Shown: positions 1 through 8,760, counted from the first letter of the stretch. The stretch: DNA of 64,000 nucleotides from Mangrovimicrobium sp048323675 (GCF_048323675.1 NZ_JBLWFK010000001.1:620001-684000); one strand, 5' to 3'. The notes: a model not told the origin generated them from the letters alone. Made by a program: numbers and translations.

Positions 1-1
1 G

Positions 2-289
2 GCGGCGGAGAATGCCGGTTACCTGGCGGGCGGCATGAAGGAGTTTATCGATCGTGTATTCTACCCGGCCATCGACCGCGAGCTGCTGCTGCCCTACGCC
101 CTGCTGGTCAGCGCCGGCAATGACGGCCGCAACGCGGTAGCCCAGGCGCAGCGCCTGCTGCGCGGGATTCCGCTGACCCAGGCGACCGAACCGGTCATCT
201 GCCGCGGCGAGTGGTGTGAGGCGCATGCGCAGCGGGCAGGCGAGTTGGGCGAGGCCTTCGCCACCGGTCTGTCGATGGGCGTGTTTTGA
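2..289 (+). CDS. Flavodoxin-family / NAD(P)H-dependent FMN reductase, C-terminal part
   Basis: The reading frame is open from the left edge, so the true start lies outside the window. The visible part begins with AENAGYLAGGMKEFIDRVFYP. This matches the pattern of flavodoxin-fold proteins in which (P)EN-GY--G-LK-F-DR--YP forms the FMN/active-site loop. About 95 residues are visible; the N-terminal phosphate-binding loop is missing because of the window edge. Family members are soluble FMN proteins that reduce quinones or act as electron carriers, and the substrate cannot be told from this part. It ends 14 bases before the thioesterase start and is probably co-transcribed with it. Confidence 0.7.
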   Translation, partial: AAENAGYLAGGMKEFIDRVFYPAIDRELLLPYALLVSAGNDGRNAVAQAQRLLRGIPLTQATEPVICRGEWCEAHAQRAGELGEAFATGLSMGVF

Positions 290-303
290 CAGGAACTGGC
301 ACT

Positions 304-804
304 ATGACTGATCACCCGCGGGAGCCCGTTCCCGATGATTTCGAACCGATGCCCGAGGGACTCGGTTTTATCGACAGCTTCAAGCCCCTGTACCGGCGCT
401 ATCGCAACGGTACCGTGGATTTTGGCCTGCAGGTGGGGCCGCAGCACTGCAATTCCCTCGGGATCTGCCACGGCGGGGTCATCATGACGCTGGCCGACAT
501 CGCCGCCGCCAGTGGCGCGACTCTGGCCTCGGAGCGCCGCGCCGCGGCGCCCACGGTGAATATAAGCCTCGACTTCATCGCCGCCGGCAAGCTCGGCCAA
601 TGGCTGCAGAGCGAACTGGAAGGCGTCTCGGTGCGCAAGAACTTCGGCTTTGCCCACGGCCTGATTCGCAACGGCGAACGGGTTATCGCCCGCTACAACG
701 GCACGTTCTATTTCGCCCGGCACAGCGGGGTGGGGGAGCGCGGCGATTTCCTGCCGGGGATGTGGCGGGGTCTCGACCTCGATTCCCCGGAAGGCTCCGG
801 CTAG
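304..804 (+). CDS. PaaI-type hotdog thioesterase
   Basis: A 166-residue single hotdog-fold protein. The segment NSLGICHGGVIMTLADIA carries the HGG...D signature of the PaaI/YbgC acyl-CoA thioesterases, where the His/Gly turn and the Asp lie at the active site. Members hydrolyse acyl- or aryl-CoA esters in the cytoplasm; the substrate here is unknown. I chose ATG 304 over an in-frame TTG at 286 because AGGA lies about 10 bases upstream of it and the TTG would overlap the preceding gene. It follows the flavodoxin-like gene and is followed by a terminator shared with the convergent gene on the other strand. Confidence 0.8.
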   Translation: MTDHPREPVPDDFEPMPEGLGFIDSFKPLYRRYRNGTVDFGLQVGPQHCNSLGICHGGVIMTLADIAAASGATLASERRAAAPTVNISLDFIAAGKLGQWLQSELEGVSVRKNFGFAHGLIRNGERVIARYNGTFYFARHSGVGERGDFLPGMWRGLDLDSPEGSG

Positions 805-909
805 TTTACGAGCCTGCCTCGGGGAATCGCAGGGCGCTGGTTCTCGCGCCACGCGGTCACTGCTGGTGGCTCGTTGGCTGGTATTCCGGGCTGCACACTG
901 GAGCCAGGC

Positions 910-942
910 AAAAAAAAGCCCGGGCGATAATCCCCGGGCTTT
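910..942 (-). terminator. Rho-independent terminator of the desaturase gene
   Basis: The stem GCCCGGG (918-924) pairs with CCCGGGC (933-939) with a short loop. Read on the minus strand the hairpin is followed by a run of eight U (917 to 910), directly downstream of the sterol desaturase-like gene. The plus-strand side has only a short U run, so it may act weakly for the thioesterase gene too. Confidence 0.85.
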
Positions 943-969
943 CCAGTTCAGTATGGACCCTGCGTGGCG

Positions 970-1800
970 TCAGGCAGCCTGCTGCTGCGGTGCCGGTGCC
1001 GGCTTCTGCTGCGGCTTGCTCTGCTGCGGTTCGCGCTTGTTCTTGCCCCAGCCATCGCCGACGTCGTAGGTGCCGAACAGCCAGTCGTAGAACAGCGAGA
1101 TGGTCGCGAAGTTCCCGGAAGTGAAGCGTGAGTGGTGCACGTGGTGCATGAACGACATGTAGTTCAGGTACTTGAAGGGGAAGCGGTCCACCTCCATGCG
1201 GTCGTGGTTGTGCTGGTTGATTTCCGAGAACGCTACCCAGGTAATGATCACGGTGGCGATATGGAAGGGACCCATCAGCGCGCCCAGTACCGCGATGCTC
1301 ACCCCGAACAGGCCGATGCCGATGCTGGTTTCCAGCGGGTGCAGGTAGTTGGAGTCCTTGCGGCAGGGGTTCTTCTGCTGGTGGTGTACCGCGTGTACCC
1401 ACATCAGCGGTCCCGGGCCGAAGCCGCCGTCGTGGAAGACGAAGCGGTGGGTCAGGTAGTAGAAGAAGTCGTAGAACATCAGGATCACGAAGATATCCAG
1501 CGGGATGTGCCACCAGGGCTGCGCTTCGCTGGTGACGACGAAGGGAATGATGGCGACGAATACCGCGGTCTGGATGATCAGGCCCCACTTCATGCTGCGG
1601 CGCTGGATTGGCATGTAGAAGCTTTTCTGGACCTGTTTGTCCGCGACCTCCTTGTTCAGTGCGGCGGTCTGGCGGAAGGCCGGTACCAGGCGCACCATCA
1701 CGCGCCCGGCGCCCATGACGGCCAGTACACCGATGAAAGCGTAGAGAGAGAGCAGCCACTCGCCTCCTGCGAGAAATTCCGTGATGAAGGTTGCGTCCAT
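970..1800 (-). CDS. Fatty acid hydroxylase / sterol desaturase superfamily membrane protein
   Basis: A 276-residue integral membrane protein with several hydrophobic helices. It has the three histidine clusters of the di-iron hydroxylase superfamily: HRFVFH (118-123, HX4H), HAVHH (136-140) and a third HHVHH near residue 218. The family uses a di-iron centre and O2 to hydroxylate or desaturate lipids in the membrane; the substrate (sterol, carotenoid, fatty acid or alkylglycerol) is not evident. The C-terminus is a low-complexity Gln/Pro/Ala tail. It starts two bases after the MarR-type gene ends on the same strand, so the two are probably one operon under that regulator's own promoter. Confidence 0.85.
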   Translation of the reverse strand: MDATFITEFLAGGEWLLSLYAFIGVLAVMGAGRVMVRLVPAFRQTAALNKEVADKQVQKSFYMPIQRRSMKWGLIIQTAVFVAIIPFVVTSEAQPWWHIPLDIFVILMFYDFFYYLTHRFVFHDGGFGPGPLMWVHAVHHQQKNPCRKDSNYLHPLETSIGIGLFGVSIAVLGALMGPFHIATVIITWVAFSEINQHNHDRMEVDRFPFKYLNYMSFMHHVHHSRFTSGNFATISLFYDWLFGTYDVGDGWGKNKREPQQSKPQQKPAPAPQQQAA

Positions 1801-1802
1801 CG

Positions 1803-2858
1803 CTAGTTACCTCTGGTTATGTTGAGAAGGTGTTGAGCCAGGGTGCGGGTACCCGCAACGCCCAGTTCGTTGATGAGAAAATCGGAAAGTTGCTGGATCC
1901 GGGCAGGGAGTACGCCGGCGTTGTCGTATTTCTCCGCCATTTTCAGGTACAGCGCCTCGAGGGTGTTCTCCAGGACCTGGAAGTCACGCTCACCCAGGTG
2001 GTCGCGCAGTTCGGTTTCCAGTTCCCGGGCGCAGTCGATCGAGCTGCGGATCAATTCCTCGCCCCGCGGCGAGAGCCGCACGATCACCTGGCGACGATCC
2101 GCAGGGTCGGTTTCGCGTACGACGTAACCGAGCGTGTCGAGTTCGGCGACCGTTGCCGCCACCGACTGCTTGCTCACGCCGAGGATCGAAGCCATGTACT
2201 GGATGTGCCGGCCCTCGCGGGCGGCGAGGCCGAGCACCTGGCCGAAGCTGGATTTCAGGCCGGCGAAGCCACGCCCCGCCAGGGCAGTGGCGAGGCGCAG
2301 GCGCAGCGCGTCGTTCAGCAGCGGCAACAGGGCATTGAGTCGTGGCGCACGGCGTATGGCGGCGTTGGCGAAGGTGTAGTCCGGTTGCGGAATCCCCAGT
2401 TCAATACGCAGCCCGTCGATCACCCGGTCGAGGTCGCGCAGGGCTTCCTCGCCCACGGCGTCGGCCAGTTCCGCCTGGATCCGGTTGGCGACCTGCATCC
2501 CGTCCTGCAGCAGTTGCTGGCCCTGGCCGGTGAGCGTAATCAGGCTGGAACGGCTGTCCTCGGGGTTGGCCGAGCGGCTGGTCAGCCCGAGGCTTTCCAG
2601 TTCACGAATGATCTTGCTGCAGGCCTGTTTGCTGGTATCGAGCTTTGCGGCCAGTGCGCCGGGGGTGCAGGGACCCTCGGCGAGGGCGCCCATATAACTG
2701 GCGTAGGCGAGGCTGAGCTTCTGGTATTTGCCGCTTTCCAGCAGGCTGTCCAGCGTGGATTTCTGCACAAAGTGCGCGATCACCATCAGGTGGCCCACGA
2801 GGCCCCGGCCGACGGTATCGCGGAAATTGCGAATACTCTTGTGCGTATCATCCTTCAT
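1803..2858 (-). CDS. Double-domain MarR-family transcriptional regulator
   Basis: A 351-residue protein holding two winged-helix MarR units in one chain. The first (about 30-150) has a recognition helix region with DTSKQACSKIIRELESLGL and the wing NPEDSRSS. The second (about 190-320) has GVSKQSVAATVAELDTLGY and the wing DPADRRQV. Ordinary MarR proteins are about 150 residues and bind palindromes as homodimers, so this looks like a covalent dimer. ATG 2858 is preferred to the upstream GTG 2876, which lies inside the probable operator; neither has a good ribosome site. It is transcribed with the hydroxylase gene downstream, which is its likely target together with itself. Confidence 0.85.
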   Translation of the reverse strand: MKDDTHKSIRNFRDTVGRGLVGHLMVIAHFVQKSTLDSLLESGKYQKLSLAYASYMGALAEGPCTPGALAAKLDTSKQACSKIIRELESLGLTSRSANPEDSRSSLITLTGQGQQLLQDGMQVANRIQAELADAVGEEALRDLDRVIDGLRIELGIPQPDYTFANAAIRRAPRLNALLPLLNDALRLRLATALAGRGFAGLKSSFGQVLGLAAREGRHIQYMASILGVSKQSVAATVAELDTLGYVVRETDPADRRQVIVRLSPRGEELIRSSIDCARELETELRDHLGERDFQVLENTLEALYLKMAEKYDNAGVLPARIQQLSDFLINELGVAGTRTLAQHLLNITRGN

Positions 2859-2865
2859 GGGGCAT

Positions 2866-2909
2866 ATAGTAAACACTAATTGTCTATATGGTCAACTAGC
2901 ATTTACTAA
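2866..2909. promoter_or_regulatory. Probable MarR operator upstream of the regulator gene
   Basis: A nested inverted repeat lies just upstream of the MarR start. The core TTGTCTATATGGTCAA (2880-2895) is an imperfect palindrome (12 of 16 positions). It is flanked by outer arms ATAGTAAACACTAA (2866-2879) and CTAGCATTTACTAA (2896-2909) that are inverted copies sharing TAGTAAA--CTA. Length and AT-rich symmetry are typical of MarR operators. Position over the likely promoter suggests autoregulation. Function is inferred. Confidence 0.6.
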
Positions 2910-2974
2910 ATGTGCGCTGGGTCACATTTGCCGGCTCCGGCATCGCGCAATGGGGGGTGGGCTGGGGGAGCGGC

Positions 2975-3868
2975 TCAGGGGTTGGCGACGTTGTCCCCGT
3001 GCTCCCTGAGAGTGGCGATAAAGGCCTGGGCGGCCCGGGACAGGCTGCGGCCGCGGTGGTAGATCAGGCCCAGCACGCGTTCCATGACCACGTCCGGGAG
3101 GTCGATCAGGGTGAGCGAATCGTCGCCCATGCTGCGCGGCAGGATGGTCCAGCCAAGCCCCACCGAAGCCATCATGCGGATGGTTTCGAGGTAGTTGGTG
3201 GCCAGTGTGACCTTGAGTTCGAGTCCGCGTTTATCGAACAGTTGCTTGATGATCTGCCCGGTATAGGTATTGAGGCCGGGGAGGATGGCGGGCAGGTGGC
3301 TGAGGGCATCCAGGTCGGGCCTCGGGTTGCTCGCGAACAGTTCGTGGTCGCGGGCGATCATCACCTCCAACGGGTCGTGCCAGATCGGGTCGTCGATGAC
3401 GCTGGGTTCCTCCTCGGGGGACAGGGTCACCACCGCCAGTTCCACCTTGCCCTGCAGCACCAGTTCGTAGGCCTGTTCCGAATCCATGAAATCGATGTCC
3501 AGGTGCACCGCCGGGTAGTCGCGGCTGAAACTGCTCAGCACCGGCGGCAGGCGGTGCAGGCCGATATGGTGGCTGGTGGCGATCCGCAGGTCACCGCCGA
3601 CGCCGCCGGCGAGGTCGCTCACCGAGCGCGCCGCCGCCTGCAGTTCCTGCTCGATGGACTTGGCGTGGGGCAGCAGGGCCAGGCCGGCCTCGGTCAGGCT
3701 GGTGGAGCGCCCGATGCGGTCGAACAGCTTGTTGCCGAGAGCATCTTCCAGCAGGGCAACCCGCTTGCTCACCGCCGGCTGGGTGAGGTGCAGTTGTTCC
3801 GCCGCCAGGGAGAAGGAGCCGGTTTCAGCTACCAGCAAAAAGGCCTGCAGGTTCTGCAGATCCAGCAT
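2975..3868 (-). CDS. LysR-family regulator divergent from leuC
   Basis: A 297-residue LysR-type regulator. The N-terminal winged helix-turn-helix (1-60) reads LQAFLLVAETGSFSLAAEQL then LTQPAVSKRVALLE, followed by the periplasmic-binding-like effector domain (about 90-290). It is transcribed away from leuC with a shared AT-rich gap of about 120 bases. In Pseudomonas-type genomes a LysR gene occupies the same place next to leuCD, so it probably responds to a leucine-pathway intermediate and controls leuC and itself; this is inference from position. The effector cannot be read from sequence. Confidence 0.85.
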   Translation of the reverse strand: MLDLQNLQAFLLVAETGSFSLAAEQLHLTQPAVSKRVALLEDALGNKLFDRIGRSTSLTEAGLALLPHAKSIEQELQAAARSVSDLAGGVGGDLRIATSHHIGLHRLPPVLSSFSRDYPAVHLDIDFMDSEQAYELVLQGKVELAVVTLSPEEEPSVIDDPIWHDPLEVMIARDHELFASNPRPDLDALSHLPAILPGLNTYTGQIIKQLFDKRGLELKVTLATNYLETIRMMASVGLGWTILPRSMGDDSLTLIDLPDVVMERVLGLIYHRGRSLSRAAQAFIATLREHGDNVANP

Positions 3869-3990
3869 AAGGCCGCCTATTAATATTCCTAAAATTCATC
3901 TATTGGATAAAAATAATAAATTTGAGTAATTGCATTGGCAAGCACATAATTCACAGCCTCAAAACCTATCCAGCACTACCGAGGTGTCCC
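3869..3990. promoter_or_regulatory. AT-rich divergent promoter region lysR/leuC
   Basis: This gap is conspicuously AT-rich against GC-rich neighbours (for example ATTAATATTCCTAAAATTCAT and the A/T run around 3905-3925). It holds the start regions of both divergent genes. Such gaps carry the T-N11-A sites of LysR regulators, and several T-N11-A combinations are possible here, so I do not single one out. The leuC ribosome site is the GAGGTG just before ATG 3991. Confidence 0.5.
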
Positions 3991-5409
3991 ATGGCAGGAC
4001 AGACCCTGTACGACAAATTGTGGCAGAGCCACCTGGTCGAGGCGCGCGACGACGGCAGCGCCCTCATCTATATCGACCGCCAGCTGATCCACGAAGTGAC
4101 CTCGCCGCAGGCCTTCGAGGGCCTGCGCCTGGCCGGGCGCCAGCCCTGGCGCCGCGACGCCAACCTCGCGGTGCCCGACCACAACGTGCCCACCGACCGC
4201 GCCGAGCGCGCCGGTGGCGTCGCGGCCATCGCCGACCCGGTGTCCCGCCTGCAGGTGCAGACCCTCGACGAGAACTGCGAGGACTTCGATATCGTCAAGT
4301 TCGACATCAACGACGTGCGCCAGGGCATCGTCCACGTGGTCGGGCCGGAGCAGGGCGCGACCCTGCCGGGCATGACCATCGTCTGCGGTGACTCCCACAC
4401 CTCCACCCACGGCGCCCTGGGTGCCCTGGCCCACGGTATCGGCACCTCCGAGGTGGAGCACGTGCTCGCCACCCAGTGCCTGATCCAGAAAAAGATGAAG
4501 AACATGCTGGTCCGCGTCGACGGCAGTCTGCAGACCGGCGTCACTGCCAAGGATGTCGCGCTCGCCATCATCGGCAAGATCGGCACCGCCGGCGGCACCG
4601 GCTACGCCATCGAGTTCGGCGGTGAGGCGATCCGCGCGCTGAGCATGGAAGGGCGCATGACCCTGTGCAACATGTCCATCGAGGCCGGCGCCCGCATGGG
4701 CATGGTAGCGGTGGACGACACCACCATCGAATATGTCAAAGGCCGTCCCTATGCGCCGAAAGGCGAGCAGTGGGAACTGGCCGTCACCGCCTGGCGCGAG
4801 CTGCACTCCGACGACGACGCCGTCTTCGACGCGGTGGTGGAGCTGCGGGGCGAGGAGATCAAGCCGCAGGTCACCTGGGGCACCTCCCCGGAGATGGTGC
4901 TGCCGGTGGATGGCAACGTGCCCGACCCGGCCCGTATAGAAGATGCGACCAAGCGAGCAGCTGTCGAACGCGCGCTGGAGTACATGGGCCTCACCGCCGG
5001 CATGAAGATCGGCGATATCAAGCCCGACCGCGTGTTTATCGGTTCCTGTACCAACTCGCGCATCGAGGACCTGCGCGAAGCCGCGGCGGTGGTCAAGGGC
5101 CGCAAGGTCGCCGACTCGGTCAAGCAGGCGATGGTCGTTCCCGGCTCCGGCGAAGTGAAAAAGCAGGCCGAGGCAGAGGGCCTGGACCGCGTCTTCATCG
5201 AGGCCGGCCTCGAGTGGCGCGAACCCGGCTGTTCCATGTGCCTGGCCATGAACGCCGACAAACTGGGTGCGGGCGAACACTGCGCCTCCACCTCGAACCG
5301 TAATTTCGAAGGCCGCCAGGGCTTCGGCGGGCGCACCCACCTGGTCAGCCCGGCCATGGCAGCCGCAGCGGCGATCGCCGGTCATTTCGTCGACGTGCGC
5401 GACTGGTAG
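3991..5409 (+). CDS. leuC: 3-isopropylmalate dehydratase large subunit
   Basis: A 472-residue aconitase-superfamily subunit that, with LeuD, isomerises 2-isopropylmalate to 3-isopropylmalate in leucine synthesis. The three Cys ligands of the [4Fe-4S] cluster are visible at 353 (GSCTNSR) and at 414 and 417 (GCSMC). The signatures DSHTSTHGALGALAHGIGTS and SNRNFEGRQG are present. The frame is open further upstream, but ATG 3991, preceded by GAGGTG, gives the normal N-terminus MAGQTLYDKLW. leuD follows nine bases after the stop. Confidence 0.98.
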   Translation: MAGQTLYDKLWQSHLVEARDDGSALIYIDRQLIHEVTSPQAFEGLRLAGRQPWRRDANLAVPDHNVPTDRAERAGGVAAIADPVSRLQVQTLDENCEDFDIVKFDINDVRQGIVHVVGPEQGATLPGMTIVCGDSHTSTHGALGALAHGIGTSEVEHVLATQCLIQKKMKNMLVRVDGSLQTGVTAKDVALAIIGKIGTAGGTGYAIEFGGEAIRALSMEGRMTLCNMSIEAGARMGMVAVDDTTIEYVKGRPYAPKGEQWELAVTAWRELHSDDDAVFDAVVELRGEEIKPQVTWGTSPEMVLPVDGNVPDPARIEDATKRAAVERALEYMGLTAGMKIGDIKPDRVFIGSCTNSRIEDLREAAAVVKGRKVADSVKQAMVVPGSGEVKKQAEAEGLDRVFIEAGLEWREPGCSMCLAMNADKLGAGEHCASTSNRNFEGRQGFGGRTHLVSPAMAAAAAIAGHFVDVRDW

Positions 5410-5418
5410 GAGAGAACG

Positions 5419-6066
5419 ATGAAAGCATTTACCGTGGTAACCGGACTGGTCGCGCCGATGGACCGCGCCAACGTGGACACCGACCTGATCATCCCCAAGC
5501 AGTTCCTGAAATCGATCAAGCGCAGCGGCTTCGGCCCCAACCTGTTCGACGAACTGCGCTACCTCGACGAAGGCCAGCCCGGCCAGGACTGCAGTAACCG
5601 GCCGCTGAACACCGAGTTTCCGCTGAACTTCCCCCGCTACCAGGGCGCCTCCGTGCTGCTGGCGCGGGAGAACTTCGGCTGCGGTTCCAGCCGCGAACAC
5701 GCCCCCTGGGCGCTGGAAGATTACGGCTTCCGCAGCATCATTGCGCCGAGCTTCGCCGACATCTTCTACAACAACTGCTTCAAGAACGGCGTGCTGCCGA
5801 TCGCACTGGACACCGCGATCGTAGCCCGCCTGTTCGACGAGATGTACGCCAACGAAGGCTACCAGCTGACCATCGACCTCGAACGCAAAGTGGTTGTGAC
5901 CCCCAGTGGCGAGGAGCTGCCCTTCGAGGTGGACGACTTCCGCCGCCACTGCCTGCTGGAAGGCCTGGACGACATCGGCCTGACCCTGCAGCGCGAGCCG
6001 GCCATTCGCGCCTACGAGGCGCAGTGGAAGGAAAAGTCGCCGTGGTTGTTCGGGGCGATTCAGTAA
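5419..6066 (+). CDS. leuD: 3-isopropylmalate dehydratase small subunit
   Basis: A 215-residue swivelling domain partner of LeuC. It shows the expected DTDLIIPKQFLK near the N-terminus, ENFGCGSSREHAPWAL and the ending typical of the family. A ribosome site GGAGAG lies a few bases before ATG 5419. It is translationally close to leuC and separated from leuB by a 200-base gap filled by a hairpin repeat. Confidence 0.98.
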   Translation: MKAFTVVTGLVAPMDRANVDTDLIIPKQFLKSIKRSGFGPNLFDELRYLDEGQPGQDCSNRPLNTEFPLNFPRYQGASVLLARENFGCGSSREHAPWALEDYGFRSIIAPSFADIFYNNCFKNGVLPIALDTAIVARLFDEMYANEGYQLTIDLERKVVVTPSGEELPFEVDDFRRHCLLEGLDDIGLTLQREPAIRAYEAQWKEKSPWLFGAIQ

Positions 6067-6125
6067 ACCCGGTTTTCAAAGACCGAATAGAATGCGGTAG
6101 CCGCAGTGTGGCACCGCGAGTGTGG

Positions 6126-6225
6126 CGGGAATCCGGTTGCCGGAACCGTTCGGCGACAGGACGTCGCCGACCGAGCCTGCACATGGACGTGCGCTGTTTG
6201 GCGTGTTCCGGCAACCGGATTCCCG
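6126..6225. repeat. Hairpin-forming dispersed repeat, copy 1 (leuD-leuB gap)
   Basis: A perfect 20-bp inverted repeat (6126-6145 against 6206-6225) closes a 60-base loop. The loop holds two smaller hairpins: CGGCGAC/GTCGCCG (6151-6157/6163-6169) and GCAC/GTGC around 6179-6192. The loop carries the core GCCTGCACATGGACGTGCGC followed by a TTTGGCGTG stretch, which recurs at 7397 and, inverted, at about 12030. The outer arms extend imperfectly beyond the perfect part. It lies entirely between genes. Confidence 0.85.
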
Positions 6226-6270
6226 TCGCGCTCGCCACCAGAACAATGCTGTAAGCAAGGTAGAGATTAA

Positions 6271-7344
6271 ATGAGCAAACAAATCCTGATCCTCCCGGGC
6301 GACGGTATCGGCCCGGAAATCGTCACCCAGGCCGTTGCGGTCCTGGAAGCCGTTGACAAGCAATGCGGTCTCGGCCTGCAACTGGACTACGGCCTGCTCG
6401 GCGGCGCCGCCATCGACGAACACGGCGAACCCTGCCCGCAGGTCACCCTGGACAAGGCCCGCGCCGCCGAAGCCATCCTGCTCGGCGCCGTCGGCGGCCC
6501 CAAGTGGGACACTATCGAGCGCAGCATCCGCCCCGAACGCGGCCTGCTGAAAATCCGCTCCGAGCTGCAGCTGTTCGGCAACCTGCGCCCGGCCATCCTG
6601 TATCCCCAGCTGGCGGCGGCGTCGAGCCTGAAGCCCGAGATCGTCGCCGGCCTCGACATCCTCATCGTGCGCGAGCTGACCGGCGGTATCTACTTCGGCG
6701 AGCCGCGCGGCATCCGCACCCTGGAAAACGGCGAGCGCGAGGGCTACAACACCTACAAATACAGCGAGTCGGAAATCCGCCGCATCGGCCACCTCGCCTT
6801 CGACGCCGCGCGCAAGCGCAACGGCCGGGTGTGCAGCGTGGACAAGGCCAACGTGCTGGAAGCCACCATGCTCTGGCGCGAAGTGATGGAAGAGCTGTCG
6901 AAGGACTACCCGGACGTCGAACTGTCCCACATGTACGTGGACAACGCCGCCATGCAGCTGGTGTTGCGGCCCAAGCAATTCGACGTGATCGTCACCGGCA
7001 ACATGTTTGGCGACATCCTCTCCGACGCCGCCGCCATGCTCACCGGCTCCATCGGCATGCTGCCCTCGGCCTCCCTCGACAAGGACGGCCGCGGCATGTA
7101 CGAACCCTGCCATGGCAGCGCGCCGGACATCGCCGGCCAGGACAAGGCCAACCCGCTGGCGACCATCCTGTCTGTCGCCATGATGCTGCGCTACACCCTG
7201 GCGGCGCCGGAAGCGGCGGACCTGGTCGAAGCCGCGGTGAGCAAGGTACTCGACGCGGGCCTGCGCACCGGTGACATCCACAGCGAAGGCATGCAACTGG
7301 TCGGCACGCGTGAAATGGGCGAAGCGGTAGTCGCCGCGCTCTGA
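6271..7344 (+). CDS. leuB: 3-isopropylmalate dehydrogenase
   Basis: A 357-residue NAD-dependent beta-decarboxylating dehydrogenase. It oxidises 3-isopropylmalate, the third step of the leucine branch. It has the N-terminal LPGDGIGPEI nucleotide-site loop, the substrate-binding RPERGLLKIRSEL and RELTGGIYFG, and the metal/substrate region VTGNMFGDILSDAAAMLTGS. Length and start (ATG 6271, AGG upstream) are standard. It is the third leu gene of the set and is followed by a second copy of the hairpin-repeat core. Confidence 0.98.
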   Translation: MSKQILILPGDGIGPEIVTQAVAVLEAVDKQCGLGLQLDYGLLGGAAIDEHGEPCPQVTLDKARAAEAILLGAVGGPKWDTIERSIRPERGLLKIRSELQLFGNLRPAILYPQLAAASSLKPEIVAGLDILIVRELTGGIYFGEPRGIRTLENGEREGYNTYKYSESEIRRIGHLAFDAARKRNGRVCSVDKANVLEATMLWREVMEELSKDYPDVELSHMYVDNAAMQLVLRPKQFDVIVTGNMFGDILSDAAAMLTGSIGMLPSASLDKDGRGMYEPCHGSAPDIAGQDKANPLATILSVAMMLRYTLAAPEAADLVEAAVSKVLDAGLRTGDIHSEGMQLVGTREMGEAVVAAL

Positions 7345-7396
7345 ACCTGGCAGAGCGAGCATCTGGCGCCGGAAACGGTAACGACGGAGCGTGGAA

Positions 7397-7432
7397 GCCG
7401 AGCCTGCACATGGATGTGCGCTTTTTGGCGTA
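7397..7432. repeat. Dispersed repeat core, copy 2 (leuB-asd gap)
   Basis: The sequence GCCGAGCCTGCACATGGATG and its continuation to 7432 (TGCGC, a T run, GGCGTAC) matches the loop of copy 1 with few changes and the reverse complement of the left half of copy 3. The GCACAT/ATGTGC hairpin is perfect here. I do not see long flanking perfect arms as in copies 1 and 3, so this copy may be decayed. Confidence 0.7.
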
Positions 7433-7636
7433 CCCGCAGAGGGCTAAACCTCCCTCGCCGGGCCGTGAAGGCACTGCCAAAACGCTGACCAAGGTAATAA
7501 CCAGGTAGCGAACCATGTCGGCCTGGCGCGTTAACGCGAAAGGAATGGTTGTAAAGGAAAGAGTCCCGGGCACCGGATATGCCACCGAGCAACCGGAGCC
7601 AAACTGAAGAATTGATAAAGCAGGAGGAATGAAGCA

Positions 7637-8659
7637 ATGAGCAAGCAATATGATGTAGCAGTCGTCGGCGCCACCGGTGCGGTAGGCGAAGTGATGATGG
7701 AAATCCTCGAGCAGCGGGATTTCCCCGTGCGCAACCTGTACCCGCTGGCCTCCAGCCGCTCCGCCGGCAAGACCGTGAAATTCAAGGGCAAATCGATCAC
7801 CATCGGCGACCTCGCCGAGTTCGATTTCAGCCAGGTGCAGATCGGCCTGTTTTCCGCCGGCGGCAGCATCTCCGAAGAGTTTGCGCCCAAGGCCGCCGCA
7901 GCCGGCTGCGTGGTCATCGACAACACCTCGCATTTTCGCCGCGACGAAGACATCCCCCTGATCGTGCCGGAAGTGAACCTGCACGCGCTGGAGGGCTACA
8001 AGACCCGCAACATCATCGCCAACCCCAACTGCTCCACCATCCAGATGCTGGTGGCGCTGAAGCCGATCTACGACGCCGTCGGCATCGAACGGATCAACGT
8101 CTGTACCTACCAGGCCGTGTCCGGTACCGGCAAGGAAGCCATCGAGGAACTGGCCGGCCAGACCGCGCGACTGCTCAATGGCCAGTCCATCGAGTGCGAG
8201 GTCTACCCGAAACAGATCGCCTTCAACGCGCTGCCGCACATCGACACCTTCCAGGACAACGGCTATACCCGGGAAGAAATGAAGATGGTCTGGGAAACCC
8301 AGAAAATTTTTGGCGATGACAGCATCCAGGTCAACCCGACCTGCGTGCGCATCCCGGTATTTTTCGGCCACTCCGAGGCGGTGCACATCGAGACCCGCGA
8401 AAAGATCACCCTGGAGAAAGCCTACGAACTGCTGGCCAATGCGCCGGGCGTGACACTGCTGGACGAGCGGGCGGCCGGCGGTTACCCGACGGCGGTCACC
8501 GAAGCGGCCGGCCAGGACCCGGTATTCGTCGGCCGGGTTCGCGAGGACATTTCCCATCCGCGCGGCCTCGACCTCTGGGTGGTTTCCGATAACGTGCGCA
8601 AAGGCGCGGCCCTGAACAGCGTCCAGATCGCCGAAGCGCTGATTGAAAACTATCTGTAA
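7637..8659 (+). CDS. asd: Aspartate-semialdehyde dehydrogenase
   Basis: A 340-residue enzyme that reduces aspartyl phosphate to aspartate semialdehyde with NADPH, the branch point to lysine, methionine, threonine and peptidoglycan diaminopimelate. The Rossmann motif VVGATGAVGEVMM is at the N-terminus, the catalytic Cys132 sits in NPNCST, and HIDTFQDNGYT and the C-terminal VVSDNVRKGAALNSVQIAE are present. A strong AGGAGG lies ten bases before ATG 7637. The leuB-asd-fimV order is conserved in pseudomonads. Confidence 0.97.
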   Translation: MSKQYDVAVVGATGAVGEVMMEILEQRDFPVRNLYPLASSRSAGKTVKFKGKSITIGDLAEFDFSQVQIGLFSAGGSISEEFAPKAAAAGCVVIDNTSHFRRDEDIPLIVPEVNLHALEGYKTRNIIANPNCSTIQMLVALKPIYDAVGIERINVCTYQAVSGTGKEAIEELAGQTARLLNGQSIECEVYPKQIAFNALPHIDTFQDNGYTREEMKMVWETQKIFGDDSIQVNPTCVRIPVFFGHSEAVHIETREKITLEKAYELLANAPGVTLLDERAAGGYPTAVTEAAGQDPVFVGRVREDISHPRGLDLWVVSDNVRKGAALNSVQIAEALIENYL

Positions 8660-8734
8660 TTAAGTGCAGATAACGCCAGATGCTGCCTTGATTAACGCAT
8701 CTGGTTCACTGATACTTGAGCCGTATATGGGGTC

Positions 8735-8760
8735 GCCCGCGGCGCGCCAGGCGGGTTTTT
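8735..8760 (+). terminator. Possible terminator after asd
   Basis: CCCGC (8736-8740) can pair with GCGGG (8751-8755) and is followed by five T. The stem is short, so this is a moderate call. The rest of the 233-base asd-fimV gap shows no gene. Confidence 0.5.

Noticed and set aside
3976..5949. Long antisense open frame across leuC-leuD
   Set aside because: It is a shadow of GC-rich codon usage: leuC and leuD are certain on the plus strand, and the antisense frame is rich in His, Gly and Ala with no family or ribosome site.
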